A DNA stretch of 64,000 nt from an uncultured Oscillospiraceae bacterium. GTDB taxonomy: Bacteria > Bacillota > Clostridia > Oscillospirales > Ruminococcaceae. The notes under the pieces are model-generated. The model was not told where the DNA came from, ran no database searches, and worked only from the letters and a program-made list of their open reading frames with translations. Made by a program: the position numbers and the translations under genes. This document shows, piece by piece, positions 17,335-25,246 of this stretch (its first letter is position 1; every line of letters starts with the position of its first letter). The stretch is taken from assembly GCA_934466475.1 (NCBI GenBank), contig CAKSLI010000003.1:139943-203942 (forward strand). Direction: 5' to 3'.

Positions 17335-18426
17335 TCATTCAAGGAAGTCCTTCAGCTTCTTGCTGCGCGTGGGGTGGCGGAGCTTACGGAGCGCCTTGGT
17401 CTCTATCTGGCGGATTCTCTCACGCGTTACCTGGAACTCCTGACCTACCTCCTCAAGCGTTCTCTGCCTGCCGTCAATAAGTCCGTATCTCAGGATAATT
17501 ACGCGCTTTTCGCGGTCTGTGAGCGTGTCCAGCACATCGCTGAGTGTCTGCTTCAGCACGCTGTTGCACGCCTCGTCTGCGGGTGCTGGTGCGTCCTCGT
17601 CAGGAATGAAGTCGCCCAAGTGGCTGTCCTCCTCCTCGCCGATAGGCGTTTCGAGAGAAACAGGATCCTGCGCTATGCGGATTATCTCGCGCACCTTGTC
17701 CAGCGGCATGTTGAGCTTTTCAGCGATCTCGTCCTCGGTAGGCTCGTAACCGTTCTCATGCAGGAGCTGGCTCTGCATCTTCTTGACCTTGGTGATTGTC
17801 TCGACCATGTGTACCGGAATACGGATTGTCCTTGCCTGATCCGCTATGGCACGGGTTATGGACTGTCTTATCCACCATGTAGCATAGGTCGAGAACTTGA
17901 ATCCCTTGGTATAGTCGAACTTGTCGACTGCCTTGATAAGTCCGAGGTTTCCCTCCTGAATAAGGTCAAGGAACTGCATTCCGCGGCGGACGTACTTCTT
18001 TGCGATACTTACGACCAGACGGAGGTTTGCCTCGCTGAGGCGCTTCTTTGCGGCCGCGTCGCCGTTTGCCATACGCTCCGCGAGCTTTATCTCCTCCTCG
18101 GTGGTGAGCAGCGGGATACGGCCTATCTCCTTGAGGTACAGCTTTACGGAGTCGTCTGCGAGCATTCCGTCAGTGTCATAGCTTTCGTCTGCATTCTCCG
18201 TTTCCGCAAGGTCGATGAGGTTCTCGATATCGAGATCGGCGGTGTAGTCGTCAACGATGCGTATATTGAGGCTCTCAAGCTCCTCGTAGAGTCCGTTTAT
18301 CTGCTCAGCGTCAAAGTTCAGTTCCTCCAGGACATCAGTGATCTCCTTTGTGGTGAGGCAACCTTTCTGCTTTCCCTGAGTAAGCAGCTCGTGAAGAGTT
18401 GCTATGCTGCCATTGTTCTCTGTCAT
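17335..18426 (-). CDS. rpoD: RNA polymerase principal sigma factor
   Basis: 363 residues, the canonical SigA of this organism by sequence: region 1.1 ([20 protein letters not shown]), 1.2 ([18 protein letters not shown]), 2.2-2.4 ([40 protein letters not shown]), 3.0-3.2 ([30 protein letters not shown] loop) and 4.2 ([20 protein letters not shown]). It directs recognition of the -10/-35 promoters seen throughout the window. The ATG overlaps the dnaG stop (TGATG), the classic dnaG-rpoD macromolecular-synthesis arrangement, though rpsU is absent. Confidence 0.96.
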   Translation of the reverse strand: MTENNGSIATLHELLTQGKQKGCLTTKEITDVLEELNFDAEQINGLYEELESLNIRIVDDYTADLDIENLIDLAETENADESYDTDGMLADDSVKLYLKEIGRIPLLTTEEEIKLAERMANGDAAAKKRLSEANLRLVVSIAKKYVRRGMQFLDLIQEGNLGLIKAVDKFDYTKGFKFSTYATWWIRQSITRAIADQARTIRIPVHMVETITKVKKMQSQLLHENGYEPTEDEIAEKLNMPLDKVREIIRIAQDPVSLETPIGEEEDSHLGDFIPDEDAPAPADEACNSVLKQTLSDVLDTLTDREKRVIILRYGLIDGRQRTLEEVGQEFQVTRERIRQIETKALRKLRHPTRSKKLKDFLE

Positions 18427-20174
18427 CAGCTTTTCTTCTCCTTTAACTTTTGTGCAAGCATCAGCAGGTCATCGTCCGACATACTTGCTGCATCTCTCTG
18501 TTTTATATTATCATAGTACTCGTTGAGCACCTTTATATAATCCTCGGCAACGTCCGCGCTGTGCGCAAACTGCGAAAAATCATTAAGTATACCGTAGATC
18601 CGGCCGACTTCCTCGGTAGAGAAGCCCTCGTTGAACATTCCGCCGGTGAAGACCATTCCGGCGTTGTTCTTTTCCTCCATGAACTCAAATACGCGGCGGT
18701 TGAATTCCGTGGCGAAGCCTGCCGTAAGCTTCTTTCTCACGGAGGGCAGCTTGTCCTGATTGTGGAACACGAAGCACAGAAGTCCGCGCTCCGCCTTTTC
18801 CTCCCGCGGGAGCTTTGCGGACTCAGGATTTATCTTGTCCTTTGCGCGGGGGGAGATGAGCTCCCTGTACTGCTCGCGGTCGGATTTCTTCTTCTGGCGT
18901 GAAATTTCGCTCTTGACTGCGAAATCTACCGTTTCGGCAGGAACTCTTGCGTTTTCCGCCGCCTTTGAAATGTAGACGGCGCGCTCCAGGGAATTGTGTA
19001 TCTGCGCAAGGAAAACGACAACTTTTTTAAGATACGCCGCCCTGTCCTCCTCCTTATTGAGGTCGAGACCTGCGGTTAGCTTACCCATTTCGTAATCTAT
19101 CGCGCCGCCGGAGCTCTCGATAAGGTGCGCGAACGCCTCCGCCCCGAACTTCTTGATGTACTCGTCCGGGTCCTTTGCGCCGGTCATCTGGAGCACACGC
19201 GCCTTGACTCCTGCCTCGCTGAGCAGGTTTATTCCGCGGGAAGCGGCTTTCTGCCCCGGCCCGTCCGAATCGTAGGACAGAATGACCTCGGATTTCCCCA
19301 TGCGCCCGATAAGCCGCGCCTGGGTCGACGTTATCGCAGTGCCGAGCGTGGCGACCGCGCTGTCAAATCCCGCCTGATGCATGGAAATGACGTCCATGTA
19401 GCCCTCGCAGAGTATGAAGTAATCTGCTTTGGAATTTTTCGCGTAATTCAGGGCGAACAGGTTGTCGCGCTTCTGAAAGACGTAGGTCTCGGCGCTGTTG
19501 AGGTACTTCGCAGGAGCGTCAGAGGAAAGCGCCCGCCCGCCGAACGCGATGATGTTCCCGCGGGTATCGAAAATCGGGAACATCACGCGGTTCACGAACT
19601 TGTCGTAAACACGGTTGTTATTCCGGACAAGCAGCGAGCCGTCGATCAGCTCGTCCTCCGAAAACCCGAGATTCCTCATATAATAATGGAGCTTGTGATA
19701 ATCGTTGACCGCGTACCCTATCCCGAAATGCCGTATAGTATGCTCCGTGAGCTGGCGTCCGGTGATGTAGTTCCAGCCGTCCGCACCCTCCGGGGAAAAA
19801 AGCTGCCTGTGAAAGAACTTCCCCGCCTCGCGGTTCATTTCGTACAGCCGCTTGCGCTTTTTCGCGGAATCATCGTCCCTGTCCTCCGGCATAGCCATTC
19901 CGGAGCGCTGCGCCAGGAAGCGCACAGCCTCGATGTAGTCGAGGTTCTCAATGGTGCGGATAAATGTGATGACGTCTCCGCCCGCTCCGCAGCCGAAGCA
20001 GTAGTAGCTCTGCGTGTTCGGGTAAACGTGGAATGACGGCGTTCTCTCCGAGTGGAACGGGCACCGGCAGGAATATGTGCTGCCGGAACGCTTCAGCTCG
20101 ACATAATTTTCAATCACGGACACAATTTCGTTGTTGTCCCGAAGTTCCTGAAGAAATCCCTCCGGTAAAGCCAT
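18426..20174 (-). CDS. dnaG: DNA primase
   Basis: 582 residues. The N-terminal CHC2 zinc ribbon (Cys38, His41, Cys59, Cys62: [27 protein letters not shown]) binds template. The Toprim core shows [14 protein letters not shown] and [12 protein letters not shown] (acidic metal ligands). The last 130 residues form the helicase-interaction domain. It makes RNA primers for the lagging strand with the DnaB helicase. AGGAGGG precedes ATG 20174. It heads an operon with both sigma factors. Confidence 0.97.
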   Translation of the reverse strand: MALPEGFLQELRDNNEIVSVIENYVELKRSGSTYSCRCPFHSERTPSFHVYPNTQSYYCFGCGAGGDVITFIRTIENLDYIEAVRFLAQRSGMAMPEDRDDDSAKKRKRLYEMNREAGKFFHRQLFSPEGADGWNYITGRQLTEHTIRHFGIGYAVNDYHKLHYYMRNLGFSEDELIDGSLLVRNNNRVYDKFVNRVMFPIFDTRGNIIAFGGRALSSDAPAKYLNSAETYVFQKRDNLFALNYAKNSKADYFILCEGYMDVISMHQAGFDSAVATLGTAITSTQARLIGRMGKSEVILSYDSDGPGQKAASRGINLLSEAGVKARVLQMTGAKDPDEYIKKFGAEAFAHLIESSGGAIDYEMGKLTAGLDLNKEEDRAAYLKKVVVFLAQIHNSLERAVYISKAAENARVPAETVDFAVKSEISRQKKKSDREQYRELISPRAKDKINPESAKLPREEKAERGLLCFVFHNQDKLPSVRKKLTAGFATEFNRRVFEFMEEKNNAGMVFTGGMFNEGFSTEEVGRIYGILNDFSQFAHSADVAEDYIKVLNEYYDNIKQRDAASMSDDDLLMLAQKLKEKKS

Positions 20175-20372
20175 ATTCTCCCTCCTGTTCTTTTGAATAC
20201 GCCGCTGACGTAAGTATTTGTAAAGGCGAGTGCATTATACGAATGCCGAAAACGCCAAAAAAGGGCATAAATCCCCCTCTGTTAATATATACAGAATCCG
20301 CGGCGGGATTCCTTTTGATTTTCGACAAGTTTGTTGGTTCTGCACAAATATTTCGTGTTACTTTGCACTGAT

Positions 20373-20993
20373 TTATGCAAAATCAAAGTTTAATTTTTCA
20401 ATTTCTTCCACACTTATGTTTCCGTTGCAGGAATCCACCAGCTTGTCCGTAAGCGCCCCGGCGTTTTCCTCACGGATATGGAGGGTAATCTGAACGTTGT
20501 CGGCGAATTTCTCCTCGTCAACCCGTGCGTCATATTCCGCGAATATCTGCGCCAGCCTGCCGTAAAGTCCGTAATCCACCGTAACAAGGAGCTTCACTGC
20601 TGCCGCCATGCACTTTATCTGAGCCGCGTCCACTGCGTCCTTTGCGCCTTTGGTGTACGCGCGGACCAGCCCCCCCGCTCCCAGCAGAATTCCGCCGAAA
20701 TACCGCGTAACCACGCAGCACACGTCCGTGAGACCCTCCCTGCGCAGCACCTCGTAAATCGGGACTCCGGCGGTGCCGCCCGGTTCGCCGTCATCGGAAT
20801 GGCGCGCAGTGTTGTTCTCCCGCAGGATATAGGCATAGCAGTTATGCGTTGCCTTTCGGTGCACGGCGCGTATTTCCTCGATGAACGCCACTGCCTGCTC
20901 CTCAGTCTGTACCGGACAGAGGTACCCGATGAATTCGGACTTCTTCTCAATAAAACGCGCCTCGCAGCGGCGCGCAATGGTCTTGTATTCCAT
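20373..20993 (-). CDS. YigZ/IMPACT family protein
   Basis: 206 residues with the UPF0029 N-terminal domain (KKSEFIGYL, HNCYAYI, DDGEPGGTAGVPI, VTRYFGGILLGAGGLVRAY) and a ferredoxin-like C-terminal DUF1949 part. Bacterial YigZ proteins are conserved and have an EF-G domain IV-like fold. A role in ribosome or translation control is suggested by the eukaryotic IMPACT homologue, not shown here. GGGAGG lies before ATG 20993. It is 198 bp upstream of dnaG. Confidence 0.92.
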   Translation of the reverse strand: MEYKTIARRCEARFIEKKSEFIGYLCPVQTEEQAVAFIEEIRAVHRKATHNCYAYILRENNTARHSDDGEPGGTAGVPIYEVLRREGLTDVCCVVTRYFGGILLGAGGLVRAYTKGAKDAVDAAQIKCMAAAVKLLVTVDYGLYGRLAQIFAEYDARVDEEKFADNVQITLHIREENAGALTDKLVDSCNGNISVEEIEKLNFDFA

Positions 20994-21010
20994 AGTACCT
21001 CCCTAAACGC

Positions 21011-21045
21011 AAAAACACACGCAGGAAAATCGAGCGTGTGTTTTT
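21011..21045. terminator. Terminator after rpmE, active on both strands
   Basis: ACACACGC and GCGTGTGT around an 11-nt loop, with T runs on both sides. It separates rpmE from yigZ. Confidence 0.8.
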
Positions 21046-21073
21046 AACTACTTTAAACCTACCGTGTGAACAA

Positions 21074-21277
21074 TTACTTGCCCATATTGTAGCGCTTCTT
21101 AAATCTGTCAACACGTCCGCCGGAATCTACCAGCTTCTGCTTACCTGTGAAGAACGGATGGCACTTAGAGCAGATTTCTACTCTGATGTCCTTCTTGGTA
21201 GAGCGTGTAGCGATTTCATTGCCGCAAGCGCATCTGATAACAGTAGCCTCGTATGCGGGATGAATACCTTCCTTCAT
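21074..21277 (-). CDS. rpmE: Ribosomal protein bL31, zinc-binding form
   Basis: 67 residues from ATG 21277, with GAGGTG 6 nt before it (a GTG nine bases upstream overlaps that site). The start [10 protein letters not shown] and end RVDRFKKRY are typical of L31. Four cysteines (about residues 16, 18, 36, 39: RCACGNE and CSKCHPFF) make this the Zn-containing C+ type; cells often swap it for a Cys-free paralogue under zinc limitation. Monocistronic, with promoter and terminator of its own. Confidence 0.96.
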   Translation of the reverse strand: MKEGIHPAYEATVIRCACGNEIATRSTKKDIRVEICSKCHPFFTGKQKLVDSGGRVDRFKKRYNMGK

Positions 21278-21282
21278 GAATT

Positions 21283-21357
21283 TCACCTCAATCCGTATAT
21301 GCCAAACCCTGGTTTGCTTACCATCAGCGGTTCAGACTATGGCATAGTCATTAACAA
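21283..21357 (-). promoter_or_regulatory. rpmE leader with small hairpins, possible L31 autoregulatory leader
   Basis: The leader of about 80 nt contains GACTATG-CCATAGTC and AAACC-AGG-GTTT pairings before the RBS. Structured L31 leaders bound by the protein are known in Firmicutes; whether this one fits that consensus I cannot test. Confidence 0.35.
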
Positions 21358-21363
21358 TTATAT

Positions 21364-21392
21364 AGTATACCACAACTCTCCCACAATTGCAA
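21364..21392 (-). promoter_or_regulatory. Sigma-A promoter for rpmE
   Basis: TTGCAA, 17-bp spacer, TGG-TATACT on the minus strand. Confidence 0.7.
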
Positions 21393-21447
21393 GGGGTTTT
21401 TGAAAATTTTCTTGAAAATTTTCGTTCTATGTGGAACTATATTCCAA

Positions 21448-23163
21448 TCAGAAGCCGAGGATCTTTGTGAAATCTGCGGACAGCTTCTCCTGGAGTGCAA
21501 CAGCGTCAGCCTTCTGCGCGCCTGTTGTGGTGTAGTATACCTTGATCTTCGGCTCTGTGCCGGACGGTCTGATAACTACGCTCGCATTATCTGTCAGGAA
21601 GAATGTGATAACGTTGGACTTCGGCAGGGTGATCTGCTCGGTCTTGCCGTCGGTGTAGGTCTTTACGGAAGCCTCATAATCAGCGGTTGCAACTACATCC
21701 AGACCGCCAATGGACTTCGGACCGTTCTTTCTGAGGTCGGACATGATCTCGCTCATGCGCTCCATGCCGCTCTCGCCCTCGCAGGTGAAGGTATCCAGCT
21801 TGTTGAAGTAAACGCCGTATTCAGCGTACATTCTCTTTCTTGCCTCGATGAGGGAGATCCCCTTTGTGCGGTAGAAAGCAGCCATCTCGCAGATGAGCAT
21901 GGAAGCCACAACGGCGTCCTTATCGCGGACATAGCCGCCTGCAAGGTAGCCGTAGCTCTCCTCAAAGCCGAAGATGTAGCGGTTCTCCTCGCCCTTTGCC
22001 TCGAGGAATCCGATCTGCTCGCCGATGAACTTGAAGCCTGTGAGTACTTCGCGGAGCTCAACGCCGTACTTAGCGCAGATAGCCTTTGTGATATCAGTTG
22101 TAACGATAGTCTTTACTGCAACAGGGTTCTTGGGCATTGTGCCGAGAGCTATGCGCTCCTTGCAGATGTATTCGAGGAGCAGCGCGCCGACTTCGTTGCC
22201 GGTGAACAGCTCGTAATGATCGCCGTCAGGAACTGCGATACCTACGCGGTCGCAGTCAGGGTCGGTTGCAAGCAGCAGGTCGGGCTTCTCGGTCTCGCAG
22301 AGCTTCAGACCGCAGGCGAGAGCCTCCTTGATCTCGGGGTTCGGATAGGGGCAGGTCGGGAAGTGGCCGTCAGGATTCTCCTGCTCGGGAACTACAACGA
22401 CATTCTTAATGCCGATCTCCCTGAGGATACGGCGTACAGGCTTGTTGCCGGTGCCGTTCAGAGGTGTGTAAACTACCTTGAGGCCGCTGTCAGCAACGAG
22501 ATCCGTATGGAGTCCCTGCTCCTTTACCTTTGCCATGTAAGCGTCGATAACGTCATCGCCGATGAAGCTGATCATGCCGTCAGCGACAGCCTTGTCGAAA
22601 TCCATGGACTTAACGCCGTCAAAGATGTCGATAGCGTTGATCTTGGAGAGAACTGCCTCGGCAGCTTCAAGCGTGAGCTGGCAGCCGTCGTTGCCGTATA
22701 CCTTATAACCGTTGTACTTTGCAGGATTGTGGCTGGCTGTAACCATGATACCTGCGCCGCAGTCCAGCGCCCTTACAGCCCATGAAAGCATAGGAGTAGG
22801 CATGAGCTCCTTATAGATATGTACCTTGATTCCGTTTGCAGCAAGAACCTCCGCTGCGCCCTTGGAGAAATAATCGGACTTGATACGGCTGTCATAGGAG
22901 ATAGCCACGGACTTCTTCTCGCCGCTTGCGAGAATATACTCAGCAAGACCCTGAGTAGCCTTCTTTACGGTGTAAATGTTCATTCTGTTGGTGCCTGCGC
23001 CGATAACGCCGCGCAGTCCGCCGGTACCGAATTCGAGATCGCGGTAGAAACGGTCGTTCTTGCCGTCCTCGTCGGACTTTATGCTCTCCAGCTCAGTCTT
23101 GAGGTCGGGATCGGCAACCGCCTTCTCCAGCCACTGGTCATAGAGCTTATGAATATCTGCCAT
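21448..23163 (-). CDS. Alpha-D-phosphohexomutase (phosphoglucomutase/phosphomannomutase)
   Basis: 571 residues, the longer PgcA/PGM2-like class. It interconverts glucose 1- and 6-phosphate (or mannose phosphates). The phosphoserine loop is TASHNP with Ser144; metal loop ATDPDCDRVGIAV; sugar loop GFEESYGYLAG; phosphate-binding loop RPSGTEPKIKVY. AGGAGG precedes ATG 23163. The glgB gene for glycogen branching lies 8 kb away, so glycogen and wall-sugar supply are both plausible. Single gene with its own promoter. Confidence 0.95.
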   Translation of the reverse strand: MADIHKLYDQWLEKAVADPDLKTELESIKSDEDGKNDRFYRDLEFGTGGLRGVIGAGTNRMNIYTVKKATQGLAEYILASGEKKSVAISYDSRIKSDYFSKGAAEVLAANGIKVHIYKELMPTPMLSWAVRALDCGAGIMVTASHNPAKYNGYKVYGNDGCQLTLEAAEAVLSKINAIDIFDGVKSMDFDKAVADGMISFIGDDVIDAYMAKVKEQGLHTDLVADSGLKVVYTPLNGTGNKPVRRILREIGIKNVVVVPEQENPDGHFPTCPYPNPEIKEALACGLKLCETEKPDLLLATDPDCDRVGIAVPDGDHYELFTGNEVGALLLEYICKERIALGTMPKNPVAVKTIVTTDITKAICAKYGVELREVLTGFKFIGEQIGFLEAKGEENRYIFGFEESYGYLAGGYVRDKDAVVASMLICEMAAFYRTKGISLIEARKRMYAEYGVYFNKLDTFTCEGESGMERMSEIMSDLRKNGPKSIGGLDVVATADYEASVKTYTDGKTEQITLPKSNVITFFLTDNASVVIRPSGTEPKIKVYYTTTGAQKADAVALQEKLSADFTKILGF

Positions 23164-23238
23164 GATGAATACCTCCTGATGATTTTCGGATTTCGACTAT
23201 TCAAAGTAAAACGTATGCTTTGCTCATCAATCAAAATT

Positions 23239-23267
23239 ATTATAGCATAATTCCTTTCAGATTTCAA
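23239..23267 (-). promoter_or_regulatory. Sigma-A promoter for the phosphohexomutase
   Basis: TTGAAA, 17-bp spacer, TGC-TATAAT on the minus strand. Confidence 0.7.
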
Positions 23268-23378
23268 GGGGGCATAATAAAAAAGTTTTACCTAAAACAC
23301 ACGATTTTTCAGCTAATTTATACCACAATTATGAGTTGCTTTGTTACATCAGCTCTAAAAATTTTTCTGCCTTTCCTC

Positions 23379-23407
23379 TTGACAAATCACTGAATATATG
23401 ATATTAT
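23379..23407 (+). promoter_or_regulatory. Sigma-A promoter for DUF3793-flavodoxin
   Basis: TTGACA, 17-bp spacer, TGA-TATTAT. A palindromic operator begins 10 bp after the -10, so a bound repressor would cover the start site. Confidence 0.75.
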
Positions 23408-23417
23408 GTATTTGCTG

Positions 23418-23433
23418 GTTAGGCGTTGCTAAC
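23418..23433. promoter_or_regulatory. Operator GTTAG-N6-CTAAC, site 1
   Basis: GTTAG-GCGTTG-CTAAC, within a longer GGTTAG...CTAACC palindrome. The GGTTAG/CTAACC halves resemble iron boxes of the DtxR/IdeR family (consensus TTAGGTTAGGCTAACCTAA). The same 16-bp pattern recurs at 23471 and 51731. Confidence 0.7.
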
Positions 23434-23470
23434 CTAGGCTGCGGGGTTCCGCATTTTATTTTACGCACAT

Positions 23471-23486
23471 GTTAGTAAACGCTAAC
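23471..23486. promoter_or_regulatory. Operator GTTAG-N6-CTAAC, site 2
   Basis: GTTAG-TAAACG-CTAAC, 53 bp (about five helical turns) downstream of site 1, in the leader of DUF3793. Two sites at this spacing suggest cooperative binding. Confidence 0.65.
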
Positions 23487-23530
23487 ACGGAGTAAAACCA
23501 CATAAAACGCACAAGATAAGGAGATAGGAC

Positions 23531-24109
23531 ATGTCCACGGAAGAATGCAGGCGCTTTGAAAAGAAGCTGGCTTTCCACACAGCGCCGTCACTGCTTGGAA
23601 TAAAGTGCGCAAGCCTGCTGACGCTTTCGCGCAGGGAGTTCGACATAGACGGAAATGCGCGCAGGTTCAACCGCCGCGCAGCGATAAAAGGTCTCCGGAT
23701 AAAGGTGCTCCGTGAGCAATGCGCCTGCCGCGAGCGCTCCCTTATCCTCGTGTACAATGCGGAAAAGCTCGCAAAACGGCTGTCAGAGCCGGAGACCCGC
23801 GGTTTTCTGCGTGAATACGGCTACACGGACGACATGACTATGGATCAGTGCCTTGAACGGCTCTCGCAGCGCACTTTCTGCGACGATTTCCCGCATGAGA
23901 TCGGGCTTTTCCTCGATTATCCGGTTGAGGACGTGCGTGGGTTCGTTGAAAACGGCGGAGGCAACTACAAGCTGTGCGGCTGCTGGAAAGTCTACGGCTG
24001 TGTGGAATCGGCAAGGCGGAAATTCGCGGCATACGACAGGTGCAGGGAATATCTCTGCGAAAGACTAGAGCAGGGCGAGGACATATACCGCGCTCTGAAA
24101 ATATCATAA
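23531..24109 (+). CDS. DUF3793 family protein
   Basis: 192 residues. The family signatures are clear: LAFHTAPSLLGIKCASL near the start, and FPHEIGLFLDYPVEDVRGF with YKLCGCWKVYG near the end. DUF3793 proteins are frequent in anaerobic Firmicutes, usually beside flavodoxin or FeoA/FeoB genes, which suggests iron or redox control; the biochemical role is unknown. AAGGAG precedes ATG 23531. It is followed 14 bp later by flavodoxin and lies under two palindromic operators. Confidence 0.88.
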   Translation: MSTEECRRFEKKLAFHTAPSLLGIKCASLLTLSRREFDIDGNARRFNRRAAIKGLRIKVLREQCACRERSLILVYNAEKLAKRLSEPETRGFLREYGYTDDMTMDQCLERLSQRTFCDDFPHEIGLFLDYPVEDVRGFVENGGGNYKLCGCWKVYGCVESARRKFAAYDRCREYLCERLEQGEDIYRALKIS

Positions 24110-24123
24110 GGAGGACAACTACT

Positions 24124-24531
24124 ATGAAAATTGCTGTTATTTACTGGAGCGGCACAGGAAACACCGAGGCTATGGCAAAGGCCGTTGCCGAGGGCGCAGG
24201 CGCTGAGCTTTTCTCCGTTTCCGAATTCTCCGGAGACGTGGCAGATTACGACAGACTTGCATTCGGCTGCCCGGCAATGGGCGCTGAAAACCTTGAGGAG
24301 GGCGAATTCGAGCCGTTCTTCACTGACAACGAAAGCAAGCTCTCCGGCAAGAAGGTAGCGCTTTTCGGCTCCTACGGCTGGGGCGACGGCGAGTGGATGC
24401 GCCAGTGGGCTGACCGCGTTACCGCTGACGGCGCAGAGCTCGTAAACGGCGAGGGACTCATCGTAAACGAGACCCCCGATGACGGCGCACTTGCAGACTG
24501 CAAGGCTCTTGGAGCAAAGCTCGCAGAATAA
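24124..24531 (+). CDS. Flavodoxin (short chain)
   Basis: 135 residues from ATG 24124 (AAGGAGG before it; the longer frame from 23974 runs through DUF3793). The FMN phosphate loop is SGTGNTE at 9-15, with FGCPAMGAE and GSYGWGDGEWM as the other two flavin loops. It is a cytosolic one-electron carrier that commonly replaces ferredoxin when iron is scarce. That fits the iron-box-like operators upstream. Confidence 0.95.
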   Translation: MKIAVIYWSGTGNTEAMAKAVAEGAGAELFSVSEFSGDVADYDRLAFGCPAMGAENLEEGEFEPFFTDNESKLSGKKVALFGSYGWGDGEWMRQWADRVTADGAELVNGEGLIVNETPDDGALADCKALGAKLAE

Positions 24532-24564
24532 AATTTACAGTCCACCTTCCCCCTTAAATAAAAG

Positions 24565-24602
24565 CAGGCTGCCGGTATCATCTGCCGGCAACCTGTTTTT
24601 TT
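24565..24602 (+). terminator. Terminator after flavodoxin
   Basis: CAGGCTGCCGG and CCGGCAACCTG, then seven T. It abuts the stop of the converging DUF3877 gene. Confidence 0.8.
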
Positions 24603-25141
24603 CAGAAGCCAAAGGACTCGTAGTCCTCCTTGGTGAAGCGGTGATAGGTCAGCTGGATCCCCTCGTCTGCAAAGCAGTAGTAATAGCCGTCCGGCTTACC
24701 GTCCTCAAAGTAAACGAGATAGTCGAATTCATCGTTTGCGGATTTTTCAACGTGCACCTTGTCAGAATACTTCCGGAAAAGCGCCGTCACATCTTCCAGC
24801 GTGATCCCTTTTTCCCGGATGAGGCTTACATATTCCGGCAGGAAGCTGCATTTATCAGCGTGTTCATAAATATATTCCGCGCCCTTTGCCGGGACGTCAA
24901 TGCGGACGAGCTTTCCGCCGTACTGCCTCTCGAATTCCACCCGCCCCAGGCGCTCCTCAGCGTAATCAGCGAATCTGCTGAGATACTCCTCCATTTCCTC
25001 CATGCTGGCGTTCACTCCAAGCAGGCGGTTAAGGGAATCGAGCGGATAGTTTATGCTCATTTTATGACTTCCAAAACCGATTTTAAGCTGAGCCTCGTAT
25101 ATAAAATCCGATATGTTCTTTTCAAGCTTTGCAAAATCCAT
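24602..25141 (-). CDS. DUF3877 family protein
   Basis: 179 residues from ATG 25141 (AAAGGA before it; the longer frame to 25189 overlaps the promoter). I recognise the DUF3877 pattern: DFIYEAQLKIGFGSHKMSINYPL at the N-terminus and YYYCFADEGIQLTYHRFTKEDYE at the C-terminus. It is soluble and acidic, with no membrane segment or known catalytic motif. The function is unknown. It has its own promoter (25180-25208). Confidence 0.78.
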   Translation of the reverse strand: MDFAKLEKNISDFIYEAQLKIGFGSHKMSINYPLDSLNRLLGVNASMEEMEEYLSRFADYAEERLGRVEFERQYGGKLVRIDVPAKGAEYIYEHADKCSFLPEYVSLIREKGITLEDVTALFRKYSDKVHVEKSANDEFDYLVYFEDGKPDGYYYCFADEGIQLTYHRFTKEDYESFGF

Positions 25142-25179
25142 GGCATTCCTTTCCCAGTGTTTCAGTAGGCTTTGATATA

Positions 25180-25208
25180 ATTGTACCACATTTTTCAGGA
25201 AAAATCAA
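25180..25208 (-). promoter_or_regulatory. Sigma-A promoter for DUF3877
   Basis: TTGATT, 17-bp spacer, TGG-TACAAT on the minus strand. Confidence 0.65.
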
Positions 25209-25209
25209 G

Positions 25210-25240
25210 AGAAAAAGCACGGAGTTTTCGCTCCGTGCTT
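25210..25240 (-). terminator. Terminator after the dockerin protein
   Basis: AAGCACGGAG and CTCCGTGCTT with a 6-nt loop and TTTTTCTC after it on the minus strand. It overlaps the -35 of the DUF3877 promoter. Confidence 0.75.
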
Positions 25241-25246
25241 CAATCT

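Noticed and set aside
16203..17342. Longer start for the second sigma factor at 17342
   Set aside because: The extra 22 residues have no family match and no RBS, while ATG 17276 has AAAGGA in place.
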